A stretch of DNA of 64,000 nucleotides from positions 2,182,736 through 2,246,735 of the forward strand of contig VYZB01000056.1 in assembly GCA_013397455.1 (NCBI GenBank), given 5' to 3'. Positions 11,491 through 35,900 of the stretch are shown here, piece after piece. The position numbers and the translations under genes were made by a program. The stretch comes from Crotophaga sulcirostris (taxonomy: Eukaryota; Chordata; Aves; Cuculiformes; Crotophagidae). Under the pieces are notes generated by a model. The model was not told the origin of the DNA. It was given only the letters and a program-made list of their open reading frames with translations, and ran no database searches. Numbering within the stretch: the first letter of the stretch is position 1; each line of letters starts with the position of its first letter.

Positions 11491-12245
11491 AAAACTTTAA
11501 TATTTTTTTTTGCCAGTGAATGAGGAAATAAAGGCTTGGAGAAAATATTTAGAGATTTTATATGTCTTTTCTTATATATATAAATCAGTATTTAAAAGTT
11601 TGAAGAGTAAGTATTCTGCACAAAATGCCATTCACAGTCAATACCTGCCCATCTGCAAGTGTTCTGCACAAAACACCACTGGCAGCCAGCATATGCCCAC
11701 ATGTAAGAAAGCAGCAACCACGGAACTGCCACCTTTCCCTGGTTAAAGCATTGATGTGCTTTTTCTTCGAAGGAGACTTTTCTCGACCTTCAGCACAGAC
11801 AGAAAAAAAAGCACAGAAGGCTCAGCTCGACTAGCTTCTTTCCTTCCAGCTTTTAGCTTGAAACAGCTTTTTTGAGATTTCTTTTTTCTTCTCTGTTTGG
11901 TAATAAAACTTCCTAGCCAGCTCCCACAGGAAGGTAACACCCCATGTCTCCCGCCTGTGCCGCATGTCGGACAGCTTGACTGTTTTTTTCAGCAAGATTG
12001 AACATACAGGAACAGGAGCAAGAACATCTGAACCTTCATCTCATCTGGGCATGCAGCCGACTGTAACTAGGTTAGAGTCTGCAAAGTGACACCCACTCCT
12101 GAGCTTCTGTACTGCCAGTTCTGTCAGCACGGCGGAAAGGTTTCTAGAAAAGCCTCTTTGTACAGACCATGGCAATCTCCTCGTTCAGCTGTCAGACACA
12201 ATTGTTCACAAGCAGAAATTAATAAATCCTTGTCAGAACTTTTTT
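11491..12245 (+). other. KLHL22: KLHL22 3' UTR with alternative poly(A) signals
   Basis: AATAAA hexamers occur at 11527-11532, 11902-11907 and 12221-12226, and a further one at 12399-12404. The 12221 signal is followed by a T-rich stretch (TTTTTTAACTACTGTCTTGG) and is the best main site, giving a UTR of about 750 nt. The first signal would give an extremely short UTR. Confidence 0.5.
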
Positions 12246-12548
12246 AACTACTGTCTTGGTTTTATTAAACTTGATGTGGAGTCTGAACATTAGTGAGTTC
12301 TGTAAGGTCCTCCAGTACTACATTAGTGTCAGGGAAGTTGCACCAGCCTGGGAGATGGGCAATGTTTTGTCATTCTTTTGTTATATGATTTAAAAGAGAA
12401 TAAAGAGAGCAGAGGTTGGCTTGCCACAGTGTTAGGAAAAAAACAATAAGAAGATAACAGGAGGTTTTGAAGATTACACTGGTCCAAGATCCTGCAGTAG
12501 CTGAATGTAATATGGAATTCCTACAGCTCAGAAAGATCAGGCAGAGTA

Positions 12549-12600
12549 AAAATGATCTTTAAGGTCCCTTCCAACCCAAACTATTCTATGATTCTATGAG
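12549..12600 (+). mobile_element. CR1 LINE 3' terminus (very short)
   Basis: The 'gatctttaaggtcccttcc' block is followed by the CR1 terminal repeat 'attctatgattctatgag'. Only about 50 bp of 3' end is present, a typical strongly 5'-truncated insertion. Confidence 0.85.
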
Positions 12601-12804
12601 GTCTTAAAATAATTGGCTGCTGACTGTCATCTTGCTTAACATCAGTTCAGGAGCTGATGTAAAGTCTGAACCAGTGTGGTACCTGAAGAGCATGGGAGCC
12701 TGCCTTTGGGAGTAATCAATGACACCAGACAATCATGACAACTACCAAGGACTTTTAATGTAGCGATGATGGGGTTGCAGGAGAAAGGCAAAACCAAAGT
12801 GACA
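12601..12804. other. Unique spacer between two CR1 tails
   Basis: About 200 bp without recognisable features; the CR1 copies on either side face each other tail to tail. Confidence 0.5.
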
Positions 12805-13365
12805 AATCATAGAATGATAGAATGTTTTGGGTTGGAAGTGAACTCAGAACCCATCCATTTCCAACCCCCTGCCATGGGCAGGGACACCTCCCACTGGGTC
12901 AGGGGGCTCCAAGCCCCATCCTACCTGGCCTTGAACCAGGTTGGTTCAAGGGATGGGGCAGCCAACACTTTTCTGGGCAACCTGGGCCAGGGTCTCCCCA
13001 CCCTCACAGTAAAGAATTTCTTCCTAATGTCCAATCTAAATCTTCCCCCTTCTAATTTAAAGCCATTCCCCCTCATTCCATCCCTGCACTCTCCCATCAA
13101 GAGCCCCTCCCCTGTTTTCCTGAAGTCCCTTTCAATACTGGGAGACTGCTGTAAGGTCTCCTCAGAGCCTTTTCTTCTCCTTCTCCAGGCTGGACAACCC
13201 CAACTCTCCCAGCCTGTCCTCACAGCAGAGGTGCTCCAGCCCTCGGATCATCTCCGTGGCCTCCTCTGGACTCGCTCCAACAGTTCCATCTCCTTCTTAA
13301 GTTGGGGATTCCAGAACTGGACACAGGGCTCCAGGTGGGGTCTCATGAGGGCAGAGCACGATACC
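12805..13365 (-). mobile_element. CR1 LINE 3' fragment, about 560 bp
   Basis: Read from the left it begins with the reversed terminal repeat ('atcatagaatgatagaatg'). The reversed CR1 blocks follow in order: 'ccatgggcagggacacctcc', 'ctgggcaacctgggccaggg', 'aagaatttcttcctaatgtc', 'ccagccctcggatcatctcc' and 'ccaggtggggtctcatgagg'. The reading frames here are broken remnants of the element. It fills most of the KLHL22-CRKL spacer. Confidence 0.92.
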
Positions 13366-13651
13366 AGTCCAGGGTCATCACATCACGACAGGTACTGCAC
13401 CCCCTGAGGCCGCTTTGGAGGGACAGAAGGAGTCCCTGGGCATTACCATACTTAGGGATGTTTTGTTTATGGAAATAGAAATGGCTTCCAAATGGACCGA
13501 GGTGACAATATCGGCAGGCTGGGCTTCTGGGAACGATTAAACGATATTTGCACACTTCTTTTGATAAGCTCTACACCTTCCTCTTGGTCAGAGGGGCATT
13601 GGCTGCAGCTTCTTCTCCTCCACCACCGGTAGCTCCCGCACCCCCCCAGCC

Positions 13652-13697
13652 CCGCGCCCTCTCCTCCCGCGCTCTCTCCTCCCGCGCTCTCCCCTCA
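13652..13697 (+). repeat. Three short tandem copies in the CRKL promoter
   Basis: The unit GCGCTCTCTCCTCCC (15 bp, with small changes) is repeated about three times in a pyrimidine-rich strand. Confidence 0.7.
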
Positions 13698-13723
13698 GAG
13701 CCAGCCACGCCCCCTCCCCCCGG

Positions 13724-13850
13724 TGCGCATGCGCAGGGTGAGGCCACCCGTGCGCACCTTCCCGCCCGCTGCTTCCCTCACTGCGCACGCGCGGGCTGCA
13801 CCTCCCGCCCCTCCTCTGCGCACGCGCGGGGCGGTGCCTTCCCGCCCTCT
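13724..13850 (+). promoter_or_regulatory. CRKL: Array of alternating NRF1-type and CCCGCCC motifs
   Basis: The palindrome TGCGCATGCGCA (13724-13735) is followed by a TGCGCAC core at about 13751 and two TGCGCACGCGC cores (13782 and 13817). Each of the last three is followed 8-20 bases later by CTTCCCGCCC or CTCCCGCCC. The spacing of about 30-36 bp suggests a duplicated module. Confidence 0.6.
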
Positions 13851-14097
13851 CCTCCCCGCCCGGCGGCGCCGCCATTTTGGTGCTCGGCTCTGAGAGGGGA
13901 GGAACCGGTAGGAGCGAGCGGGATCCCCGCGCCCTGCCCGCGACCCTCGTTCCCGGCTGGCTCCGGCCCCGAGGCACCGCAGCGTCGCCATAGCCGGCCG
14001 CCCTCACCGCCTTCTCGGGCCCACTCGCGCTCGTCGGCCGCCGCCGCAGGCCTGAGGGAGCGCGGCGGGAAGGATGCCCCGCACGCCCCGGCGCTGA

Positions 14098-26190
<12,093 letters not shown>

Positions 26191-29100
26191 TTCCCTCTGC
26201 CCAATTCACACTGCTGCTTCATTTTCCTGGCTATCATGAGCGTTGTTTGAGGTGGGATGATGACTTAATGGCACATTGCTAGCGTTGCCCATTTTCCAGC
26301 TTGCTGCAGCCTGATGGTTCTTTAAATATACATGCGGAATACACAACTGAAGTCACTGCCTGACCTTCATACCATAGTCACATCATCCAGAATTTATTTT
26401 CACTTTTAAAACTCTGTTGGGCCTTAAGCTGGAGGAAACTGAACCAGTGTATAGCAGAGAAATGTGGGAAGAAATCCTTTCCTGTTGAGCCTTCCATGGA
26501 CTTTTTCTGGCTTGCTCAGTAGGAAGAGCCCTAATCTTAGATAAAACATACAACTCGTGCATTACTGTCCAACAAAAAGCAACAACAAAAATGCAATTTT
26601 AGGACTGAAGAAGACTTAGTTTTAAGAGAACCTGCCCTAAGGTAGTACGTTTTAAATGATGGTCTCTTTCAAGGACAATAATTGAAGCTTATGTATTCTA
26701 AGCAGTTGTATTAGAAGCTGCTCTTTTCTGTTAACTCTGAAACTTGTTGTTGGCCTTCCTGAAACTCTGTGTGTTAAATGCAAATAACCATTGATTGAGC
26801 TGTGTTGAAGCTGAGGCATTTATTTATAAGGAAACTTAGGAGGGGTTGATACTTGTAACCCGGTTTTGACATACCGAGCGCATTCCTGTTGATTTTTTGC
26901 AAGCACTAACTGTAGGAAGTGAGCTTTAAAGGGAAACACTTTTGGCTATGTACAGCTCTTCTGCAGTGTTTAAAGTGTCATCATACTAGTACAAAAGTGC
27001 TTATCATGAAGCTGTTACTGATAGATTGCCATGGTGTGGAGAGGTAGGACAGGAGCGGAACAGAAGTAAATTTATCAGTAAATACTGATAAAACTCTTTA
27101 TTTAATCGTACAGATTTGACACCCATTTCTCTGTAGGCTCCTTCGTCTCCAAAGTTTTCCAGCTGTGCCAGCCCCAGCTTGTTGAGAGCTCCCTTTCAAA
27201 CACAGTACCTTTTTTCTAGGGTGTCTCCACATTGCTGTTCTTCTTTTCCAGAGCTGCTTTCATCTTCTTCTTTTCCTCCATGTTTTTCCTTGCTTGCATC
27301 CCAAGCCCTCTGCATGCTTCCATCTTTTTTTCACCCTCCTAACTGAGTTGGCTCTGGTTTATATATGTCCCAGATCTCTCCCTTCCCAGCATCCTCTAGA
27401 AAATGGTTAATTGCAGTGAGCTGCCTGGGTTCCCCTGTGTGAGGTAAATGAGTGCTCAGGCTGGAGGAGGCCACAGAGGTGTCTGTTCCCAGCATATCTT
27501 CTTCCTTTTGCCTGTAGGTAAGCTGTGCTGCTGCAACTGTACTTGCAGGAGGGAACCACATGGCTGCAGCTAAGTATGTACAGGTCATGCCATGCAGGTT
27601 ACGTCCTCAGCCTGTGGACAGGATGGGAAAGCTTAGGTACAGTGGTATCGTGTACTGCCGCCTTTACATGTGTTTTGTAGGTGAACTGGAATGCTCTTTT
27701 AAAAATAATTGAACACTGAATTAACAGGAGACATGTCTGCAAAGACTACAACTACAAACCCTCCCTTTTCAGACAGCCTGATTAAATAAAAATGCCTGTT
27801 GCGGAAGCTGAGAGGAAAACAGCAGCCCCTATTTTTTCTACTTTTGAAGGCTGTCAAGTGTAGCAAAACGAAAAACTTCAGAGACCCGCGGAATCTCACC
27901 GGTTCTTATAAATGTCACATTATATAAAAGTTGTTGTCTTAAGTTCCAGCATGTGTTCTTGTTGATTTGTGTCGCTTGATCCTAATAAAAGCACGTTGTT
28001 CTTAGCTCATGTGCAAGTGCCACGGGATCCTTAGTTGGAAGACACTGAAGAAATGCAAAACTGGCATTGGCAACAAAATAGTCACAATGCTGGGGCTGTT
28101 TGAAGAAGTCTCTCTGTTCATCTGTAGCTGTTCTCTGTAGTAGTGAGCAATTGGCTGACAGTCTAGAAGTTCTTGTAGAGCATTTTACTACCAAATTAAC
28201 TGTGAAGTAGAGTAGCATTGACTGAAGTGTTTGGTGCTGTAAGAGTAATTCTTGACAATAGGCATTGACATTTTGTCTTGCAAAGAAAAGCTATGCAGCT
28301 CTCTCAGCTAAAGGAGGTCATGCTTTTTCTATGCCCCACCTGTACCTATAAGTTTACTACATAGATTATACTACTGAAAGTCATTTTTGGAATACAGAAA
28401 CTGCACTAAACTCAGTCTGCTGCAGAGAAATCTTATTTCAGACCTGACCTAGTTACAGGCAGCTCTTCAGAAGACTGATTGTAGAATTCTTCCTTTGCAT
28501 GGTAAATAAATACTGTGAGATTTGAGATCTTGAGCACAGCTTTTGACCTGGATTTCTTTTACTGCAATAAACGTCTCAACTCATCCCCTCATTGTAGAAG
28601 GTATATGCTTTGAACGCAAGCGTTTGAGGTTTAATTATGTTCTGATACTGCAGAAGAAAGTATTTTACCTTCAAAACTATGCAAAATTTGCGTGTTGTGG
28701 CTTCTGATGCAAAGACAAGAATTCTTAAATCTCTGTGAACCTGGTTGTGGGCCACGGATGAGCAGTGTTTCTCTGAGTCACAGTGGTGTGGTTCAGTTAT
28801 GTGAAATCTGGTGTAAATGTAGCATACTGACCAGCCTAAGCTGATTGTAACCTTGCTCAAAACATGTCCTTGCTATTTTACTAGGAGACGAATATTTTCC
28901 TATAAAGACTGCATTTGATCAGTTTGTGTTTCTCTCTGAAGGACTTTGGATTCTCAGTTGCTTGTCGCTTGCTTACACGTGTGCTGTCTGTTGCTTTATG
29001 AAGCCTCCTAAACCTGAGTGATAACTAATTGGTGTAACTGTTCCTTGGGCATGTCAGGTATCCTCCGTGTGAAGCATGAGGCCACAAGCGATGGCTTCAA

Positions 29101-29992
29101 TCTGTGCACCGTGACAGCTGTTCCTGCTTCCATACTGGAAGCTGGTTCAGTGCCCTGGTGCTGCAGTAGTTAACTATCATGAGAGGCTTCTGTTGGACTT
29201 CTCATGTAGTGTACATGTGTATATAGACATGGAAGCCTCTGACCAGTCTGAACGTTTAAATGAAAACTGTTTTAATCAGTGTCCATCACTGGATAAGCGC
29301 TAATTTAATTCATGATTGTTTACAAATTGGGAAAGAATAAACAAAAGGGAATATCCTGTTTGGGTTGGGGCTCTGAAGAGCCTGAGCATTATTTTTGTAA
29401 AGGGAAAAACAGCATTCTTTGTGCCATTTCATGTGCCTGTAAAGTACTTTTTATATCGTATTCACATCCTGGGAACGAGCGGGCTGCCTTTGTTTTCTAG
29501 TCAAGTTTTCAAACATTTTCCTTAATCCCTGCATTGCAAAGTGAGACCTGCCTAACAGACTGCCTTGGGGACCAGCGAGCATCCTTGTAGAGCTGTCAGC
29601 TCCTGGTGGCTTGTGGAAGTGGTTTGGGACAAGGATACAGTTATTGCAGTAGGAAAGGTGGCCTTGTATTTGAGACAGTCTTCACTGTGTAAACTTCCAA
29701 ACACAAAATGTAATTCAAAGACCATGATCTTCAGGCAATAATATTAAAGTGTAAGCTTTTAAAGTTTATTTTGGGGATCACAGCTTGTTTTATTTTTTGT
29801 GCTACAAGATTAACAGTATTAAATGAATTATATTCTTAGAATATATGGAGTGTCTTTTCTTAAGATTAGTGCCTTTTTGATTTCTTACTCCACTTATTTC
29901 ATAGAACTGGTCCCAACATCAAGCCACTGTTTTGTGTTTTTTTTTCCCCAGTGCCCTGTTTGTACAGTCTAAATAAAACTTGCCTAAACTTA
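26191..29992 (+). other. CRKL: CRKL 3' UTR, about 3.8 kb
   Basis: It is AT-rich and lacks a convincing open frame. AATAAA hexamers occur at about 27982, 28566, 29337 and 29972-29977. The last has a GT-rich element shortly after it (TTTGTTGTCTTTAG) and agrees with the roughly 4 kb UTR known for mammalian CRKL. Another AATAAA at about 30806 could extend it. The exact end needs transcript data. Confidence 0.55.
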
Positions 29993-32900
29993 CAGTATTA
30001 TTTGTTGTCTTTAGTCTTAAACCCTTGACACTATTAGAATATTTCAGTCCTTGCTCTGTCACTCTGGTGCCCCATTTTGTGGGTGAATGAGAGCAACAAC
30101 CCAAGTTTTCCAGAATGAAGAGAAGAGTCAAGCAGGAGCAAATGCTGTTGCCAAGCTGAATGATATGCTCCTGTTCCATCCTTGTGCCTTTTCTCAGAAT
30201 GGACTGCCGTGCTCCAGAGAGTCACCTGGAGAAGATGTATCTCTGGTCATACAGCTGATCACTGTCTCCTCCATCCGACAGATACCTCGGTTCTCTTCCT
30301 CGTGTGGTACTTGACGCTGCTCTTTTGCCATGGCTTTTAACAGTCTCTGTAGAAACCATGACCACCTTTGGCTGTGCTTGTAAGAATGACTGGTTTATGT
30401 GTATGGTTTGGATTTAGCTTATTATGGTTTGACTAGATAAAGTGTGACCAGTGCAGGTACTGGAGCATGAATGGCTGCTGAAAGGTGTCAGCGTAACACA
30501 TCATAAATACCTGCTTTGGCAAGTCAGAAACAGGAAGTAATCATCTGCCTTTCTACAGTCAGTCCAGGTCAAGAACAGCACTCATGAGAACACGGAGGTC
30601 TTCAATATTTAGCATCACTCAGTTAAATCATTAACAATGTATTGAAACTTGAGATGATCTTATGTAGGAAAGACTTATGAGGAACGTCAGACACTGAGCT
30701 GCTGTGAAGGAGAAGTCTAAACACCTTGCATTGTTTCCCTGGACTCTGTGCATATGTTCACAGGCTTGTGTTTGTCCTCTGGTTGTGCAGCTTTCCCTGC
30801 GATGTTAATAAACGTTCACAGTCTCTTATCATCGCGTAGTCATATTGGGCAGGTTATCTTCAGAGAAATGCAGTAGTATTGCAAAACCACAAGCACAAAC
30901 AGGTAAGTTGCCAGTGGCAGGCTGGAGAATCCCGTTTCTAATGACATTGTAGGGCTTGTGCTGTTTAGCAGAAGTGGGCAGTGCCAGTCCATGGTGCAGC
31001 TTGCTTCTAGTGACGTCTTCAGGAGCTCTTGCTTTATTGTTTATGTAACAAAACCAAGCATCCCCCACTCCACCAGTGTCTGTTCCCTATGTGGATGTTT
31101 CCCTGTTTGTCACCCCCATTTAATTAAAAGGTTTTATTTCTTAAACCAGTGCAAGAACAAGCACCGCTTCAGATTCAACTGGAGGTTTGCCTGCTGGAGT
31201 TTACACCAGTAGGAAATGTGCCTATGGACACTCCGATAAAATGCTGCCGCAGCTAAAAACCATGTTTATGATAATTTTTTGGTGTGATTTACAATTGTGT
31301 GGTTTGCACAAATGGGAAGGCTCTCCAGGTTCGTGTTCCCCAGCAGGGATGGCTCACCTTGGAGCAGCTGCAGTGGTTTCTGTCCCTTACTCTGTCCTCC
31401 ACCTTGTTTTGGAGATTGAATCAGCTGCTGCAGCAGCTGCCGAACCCCCCAGCCACAGCTCTTGTGGGTAAGGTAGAGCAACCCTGATGTCTGGTTACCT
31501 CAGTGCCCCGAGCTGCAAACGCTGGCAGGCTCTGTGCAAACAGCTGAGCCCTCCTGCAGCAGGACCACAAGTCCAAGGGGAACAGGCAGGCAGCAGGGAA
31601 AGAAGCCATGACAGCTGTCCCAAAGCGAGCCTTCTGCTCTGAAATTTGAGCCCCAAGAGCCTGCCCTCAGCCAAAGCTGCACCAATTACTGTAACTCGGG
31701 GTGGGCTGGTGTGTGCCTACCTTGAGGTACGTTATCAGTGCTGCTCCAGCCAGACCAGCCTCCACAGGAGCAGCTTGGGAACCCAGTGCCCACGTCTGTG
31801 ACTCGGACCCCTCTCCAGCTCTGGGGGCTCCAGCTCTGCACCAGCACAACCCTTGGGAGTTAAAAGCTGATTTCCTGGCCCTGCTCGGTGCGGTGATGGT
31901 TGCCCCCAGGGTGACCCCAGCAGCCCCTGTGGGCATGCACGGCCTCACCTGCAGAAGATGCCACCCGTGCTGCTCCGGAGGCAGGCAGGGGAGCATGAGC
32001 TGGTGGAGTGAGCGCAGTGTTCGCCTCAGATAACCCTCCCAGCACCTGCTTGCTTCATTCCAGGCATTTTGTAACTAGAACCCTCCCCTGCACTCGCCTA
32101 ATGCCGCTGGCGCACCAGACAATTGGGATCAGAGCTAAATCTGGGGGATCCACAGGGAACCGGCTCCTGCTTTGTAAGTCCTGGCTGGTCCAACAAGGGC
32201 AGCTGAAAGTCAGCACCGAAAAAAGAATCCTTCACTTGTAATCTTGCGTTTGGCTGAGAAATTAAGCACTAAAGCACAGAGAAAGCGTGGATCCCGGGGC
32301 CTGTTAACACCCCCTCTGCTGTGCAGTGCTTCCCAGTCTGTGCTGTCTAATGGATCCCCTCCAGCCCCAGAGTGGCAAGAGCTCCCGCTCGCTCTCACTC
32401 GCATGGGGTGGGGGGGGCAGAAAGGCAGCGCTGGCCATGCTGCTTTGCCTGCCCTGGCACCAGAGTAACCGCACTTGGGGGGATGATGAATCAGAGGACA
32501 GAAGCTAGTTCAGAAAGACAGAAGGGCCTGGCATAAGTGAACACCAGGAGCTGGTTTGAAACTCTTGGCACTCACGTCCTGCTCAGCCCACCACCACTTG
32601 CCAGCCAAGCCAGTCGACCAGACCTCCAGGGATGCTCCTGACAGAAAGGACGAACCCAGCCAGGCCTCAGAGCGTGGTCACCAGCCTTAACTTATCATTA
32701 AACACATAAACATCAAACTTGCCCATCTTTCATTACTGTAACGCACCCCTGCTGATCCACTGTGTGTCCAGTCTCTAATCCCAGGGCTTTTAAATGTATT
32801 TTATGTTATTTTATTGGTGTGACCTGGGTTGTGAGGTGGTTCAGGGGACTCTCACTGGGACTTCAGCATGCTGACCCCATCTCTGTAATCTGGGACTGCC

Positions 32901-35900
32901 TGCTTTGTGCCCTCACCTTGTGACCAGTGGTATCAGTAATCCACTGACCTTGAAGAGAAACGGCTTTTCTCTTTCCAGGTCTTGCAGCAGGTGATCTGGC
33001 TCTGAGGCTGCGGCGCTGACCAATGCCCACACAACCCTGGGCTGGCTTTCTGCTGAGCATCCAGCCTCACGCGTGGAGCAAAGGAAGCGTAGCCCATCAG
33101 CCTTGGTCTTCTTATTGTCAGAAAGAGCCCTGTTCCTCATGGACAGTGCCTCCCACCGCCCCGGCTTCCTGGAATAGCTGCGGCTACTTAGCACTTTGGA
33201 GAATTAGAGCTAAAATTAACAAAGATCATTTCCCTGCAAGAAATAGCACCTTGGCCTGGACATGGGATGCATTGCGGGGAGCCTGAAATGGAAAGGCTAA
33301 AACTGGATCTGGCCTGGGATTCTGCTGAATGGGCTAACACAGGCCTGCCTGACACACACAGGACATTGGCACCACTGGAAACCCCTGGTTGCGATCATCC
33401 CAAAGCGCAAGGACAAGGTGCTGGGATTCTAGCAAGGGTCTGTGCTGTGCAACAACGGTAGCTGCAGACTCCACAGCAGCATTTGTGGTACAATGCTGGC
33501 CTGAATTTAAGTAGACAAGAATAAAGACATGCTGGAGAGCAGCCCAGGAATAGACAGCATGCATGGGGCAGTACGAGGTAGGACTGGCATCCACCAGGCA
33601 TGCAGGGCTCACGCCTCCCTCACAGCAGTGCCCTGGTTTCAGCCGCACATGGTAGCCCCGTGGCAATACAACATCGAAACCGCTATGGAAAATGGAGAGA
33701 AGATGATGTACCTGGGGAAGGACAGCCTGATTTAACACCTTCCCTGCTGCCAGGTGCTCTGTGGGCTCTATAGTCATCACTGAGAACAGAGCCACAGCCT
33801 GTGCCTCCTCCGAGAGAGTTCCTGCTGGAAACAAGTCAGGGCACTGCTGCGCAGCAATGCACAGCGCAGGGACCCACCTCGAGAGCTGCTGACACCGCAC
33901 CCCACCGTACCTGGCTGCCTGCCCTTTCCCCCACCAGCCAAGCTGCCTGTTGATGCTTGCTGCAGCCTGGGAACCTGACACAGGGCTCGACCCAACAAGG
34001 AATGTAGGCAGGGGCTGGGCAGAAACAAGAAAACGTCCTGCATCAACCTTGCGGTGCCAGCCACCACGCATGGCTGTCGCCTGACACGCAAAGGCATTGA
34101 CACAAGGGGTTTCCTTCAGCCCAGCCCCACCTGGCAGATGCCAAGTGGCTCCAAGGCAGCCCAGGTGGCAGCCCCCGCTCTATCCAGGATGGCCATACTG
34201 CCCGGGAGCCCTCGTGTGCTTTCCAGTGCACAGACCCATGCTCCCTGAAGAGAGCACCTCATCCTGAGTAACCACCTCCTGCTCCTCCTCTGCTTGCTTT
34301 GCTGCCAGGGTCCCTCCCGAAACGTGAGCTCCTTCAGCCCCAGCTTGCTCCACACTCGGCCTCTGTCAGCACCCGAACAAGCCCAGCCACGCAAACCCTC
34401 GCTCCAGGCACTGTGACAGCAAGGGAGCTTCACCCCTCGCGCACGTTAATCACAAAGCAGCAATGGGGCCGATTGCTTGGGTTTCTCCACCTTCTCCATT
34501 GCCTTGGGATGCCCTCGCTGGGGCTTCCAGGCCTCCAACCCTTGGCAGCAGAGGCCCAGCTGTCCCCCCACTGGTGTCCCACTGTCACTGGGTGGCACTG
34601 CACCCCGGGCAGCCACCCAGCTCCCAGGCAGGGAACACTCAGGGGTGCCCAGGCTCCCCTCTCCCAAGCACTCCCATGCATGGAGCCTCCCTGCTCCACT
34701 GCAGTGGAAGTGGGCAGATGCCCGGGGCCCCCCGGGAGCTGCATCGAGCTGACCCCCCAGCCCCAAACCCCAGGGTCCCATTGGCTCCCTGCAGGCTCCT
34801 TCCCTGCTATGGTCACATTTTCGTTACTGTGGCAAAAGGAGATCAACTGCATCCTCACGGTATCCCCCTCCATAAAACTAATAGGGCAGGCAATTGGGAG
34901 AGCCCCGCGAAGTGCTTTATAGTCTGGACTCAAGAAGTTCTTGCCGCAGCACACAGGCTGTCCCCACCCCAGATGCTGGCAATCACAGCAGTGTTCCTGT
35001 CCCTTCTCTGGGGGAGAGGATGCCTGTGGTGCCCCCTTGCCTGCCTTCATTTGTCTCCCCCCTCCCTGGAGCCCCACTTGGCTCCAGCAGCACAAGGTTG
35101 CCAGGAGTACTCATGGGGATGAGGGTTTCTGCTTTGCAGGACACTGTGACACAGCTCTGTCCCAATCCCAGGAGCTTTTACACCCCCAGGGTGGTCAAGG
35201 GCCAGGAGCTGTACCCAGCTCTGGGCCAGGGAGGTTTCTTTGGAAACACTTGGCTCTTTGCTTCATTTGCAATTAAAAGCAGGAGGCCCAGCTCACACGG
35301 AGGAGCAGAAGCCCCTCTTGACACCATGATAGCAAAACCCCCTCAGCTCTGGAACAGCCCCTTCCCTCAGTGCCCCGGTTTGTTCGGGAAGCTGGAGGTG
35401 GCACATGTGGTGTAACCACAGCCCTCAGCCCTCTTTTGGAGGGGACCTGGTGGGGCTTGAGGGATTGGGTTTGCTTTGCAGGTTGCTGGGACCCAGCAGA
35501 TCTCAGCGGCGCGCTCCACACATCTGCCAGCTGGGATCCTGCAGCAGGGAGCCCGGCCTGGCTGGGTGGACAACCCGGGGGAACACAATAACAGAGCAGC
35601 GCCTGCCTCCCTCCCTCCTTCCTGGGGTGTAAAAGCAGCCTGAGAAAAGTCTCCTTCCATCACTCCCCTGCATTAGAGCGTCCAGGGGAAATTAGCACAA
35701 AGGCAAGAGCAGGGGTGCGGAGGGGACAGACCCTGAACAGCCTGGAAGGGGGTTAATTAGTTTGCTGAAACCTTTCTCTCTTCAGCTGCCACCTACAGCT
35801 CCAAGCCTTGACAAACAGTTGGGAAAAGGGATCTCTCTGCTGAAAAATCAATGGTCTTTGGGGGTAAGAGCTACAGATCCTCCAAGGAGTACCCTGCTGG

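Noticed and set aside
12766..13407. A 213-codon + strand frame in the KLHL22-CRKL spacer
   Set aside because: It is the antisense of a CR1 3' fragment.
34299..35122. Overlapping long frames on both strands at 34.3-35.1 kb
   Set aside because: Serine/proline/glycine-rich translations on both strands at once, with no domain and no splice-consistent partners; best explained by GC-rich composition.
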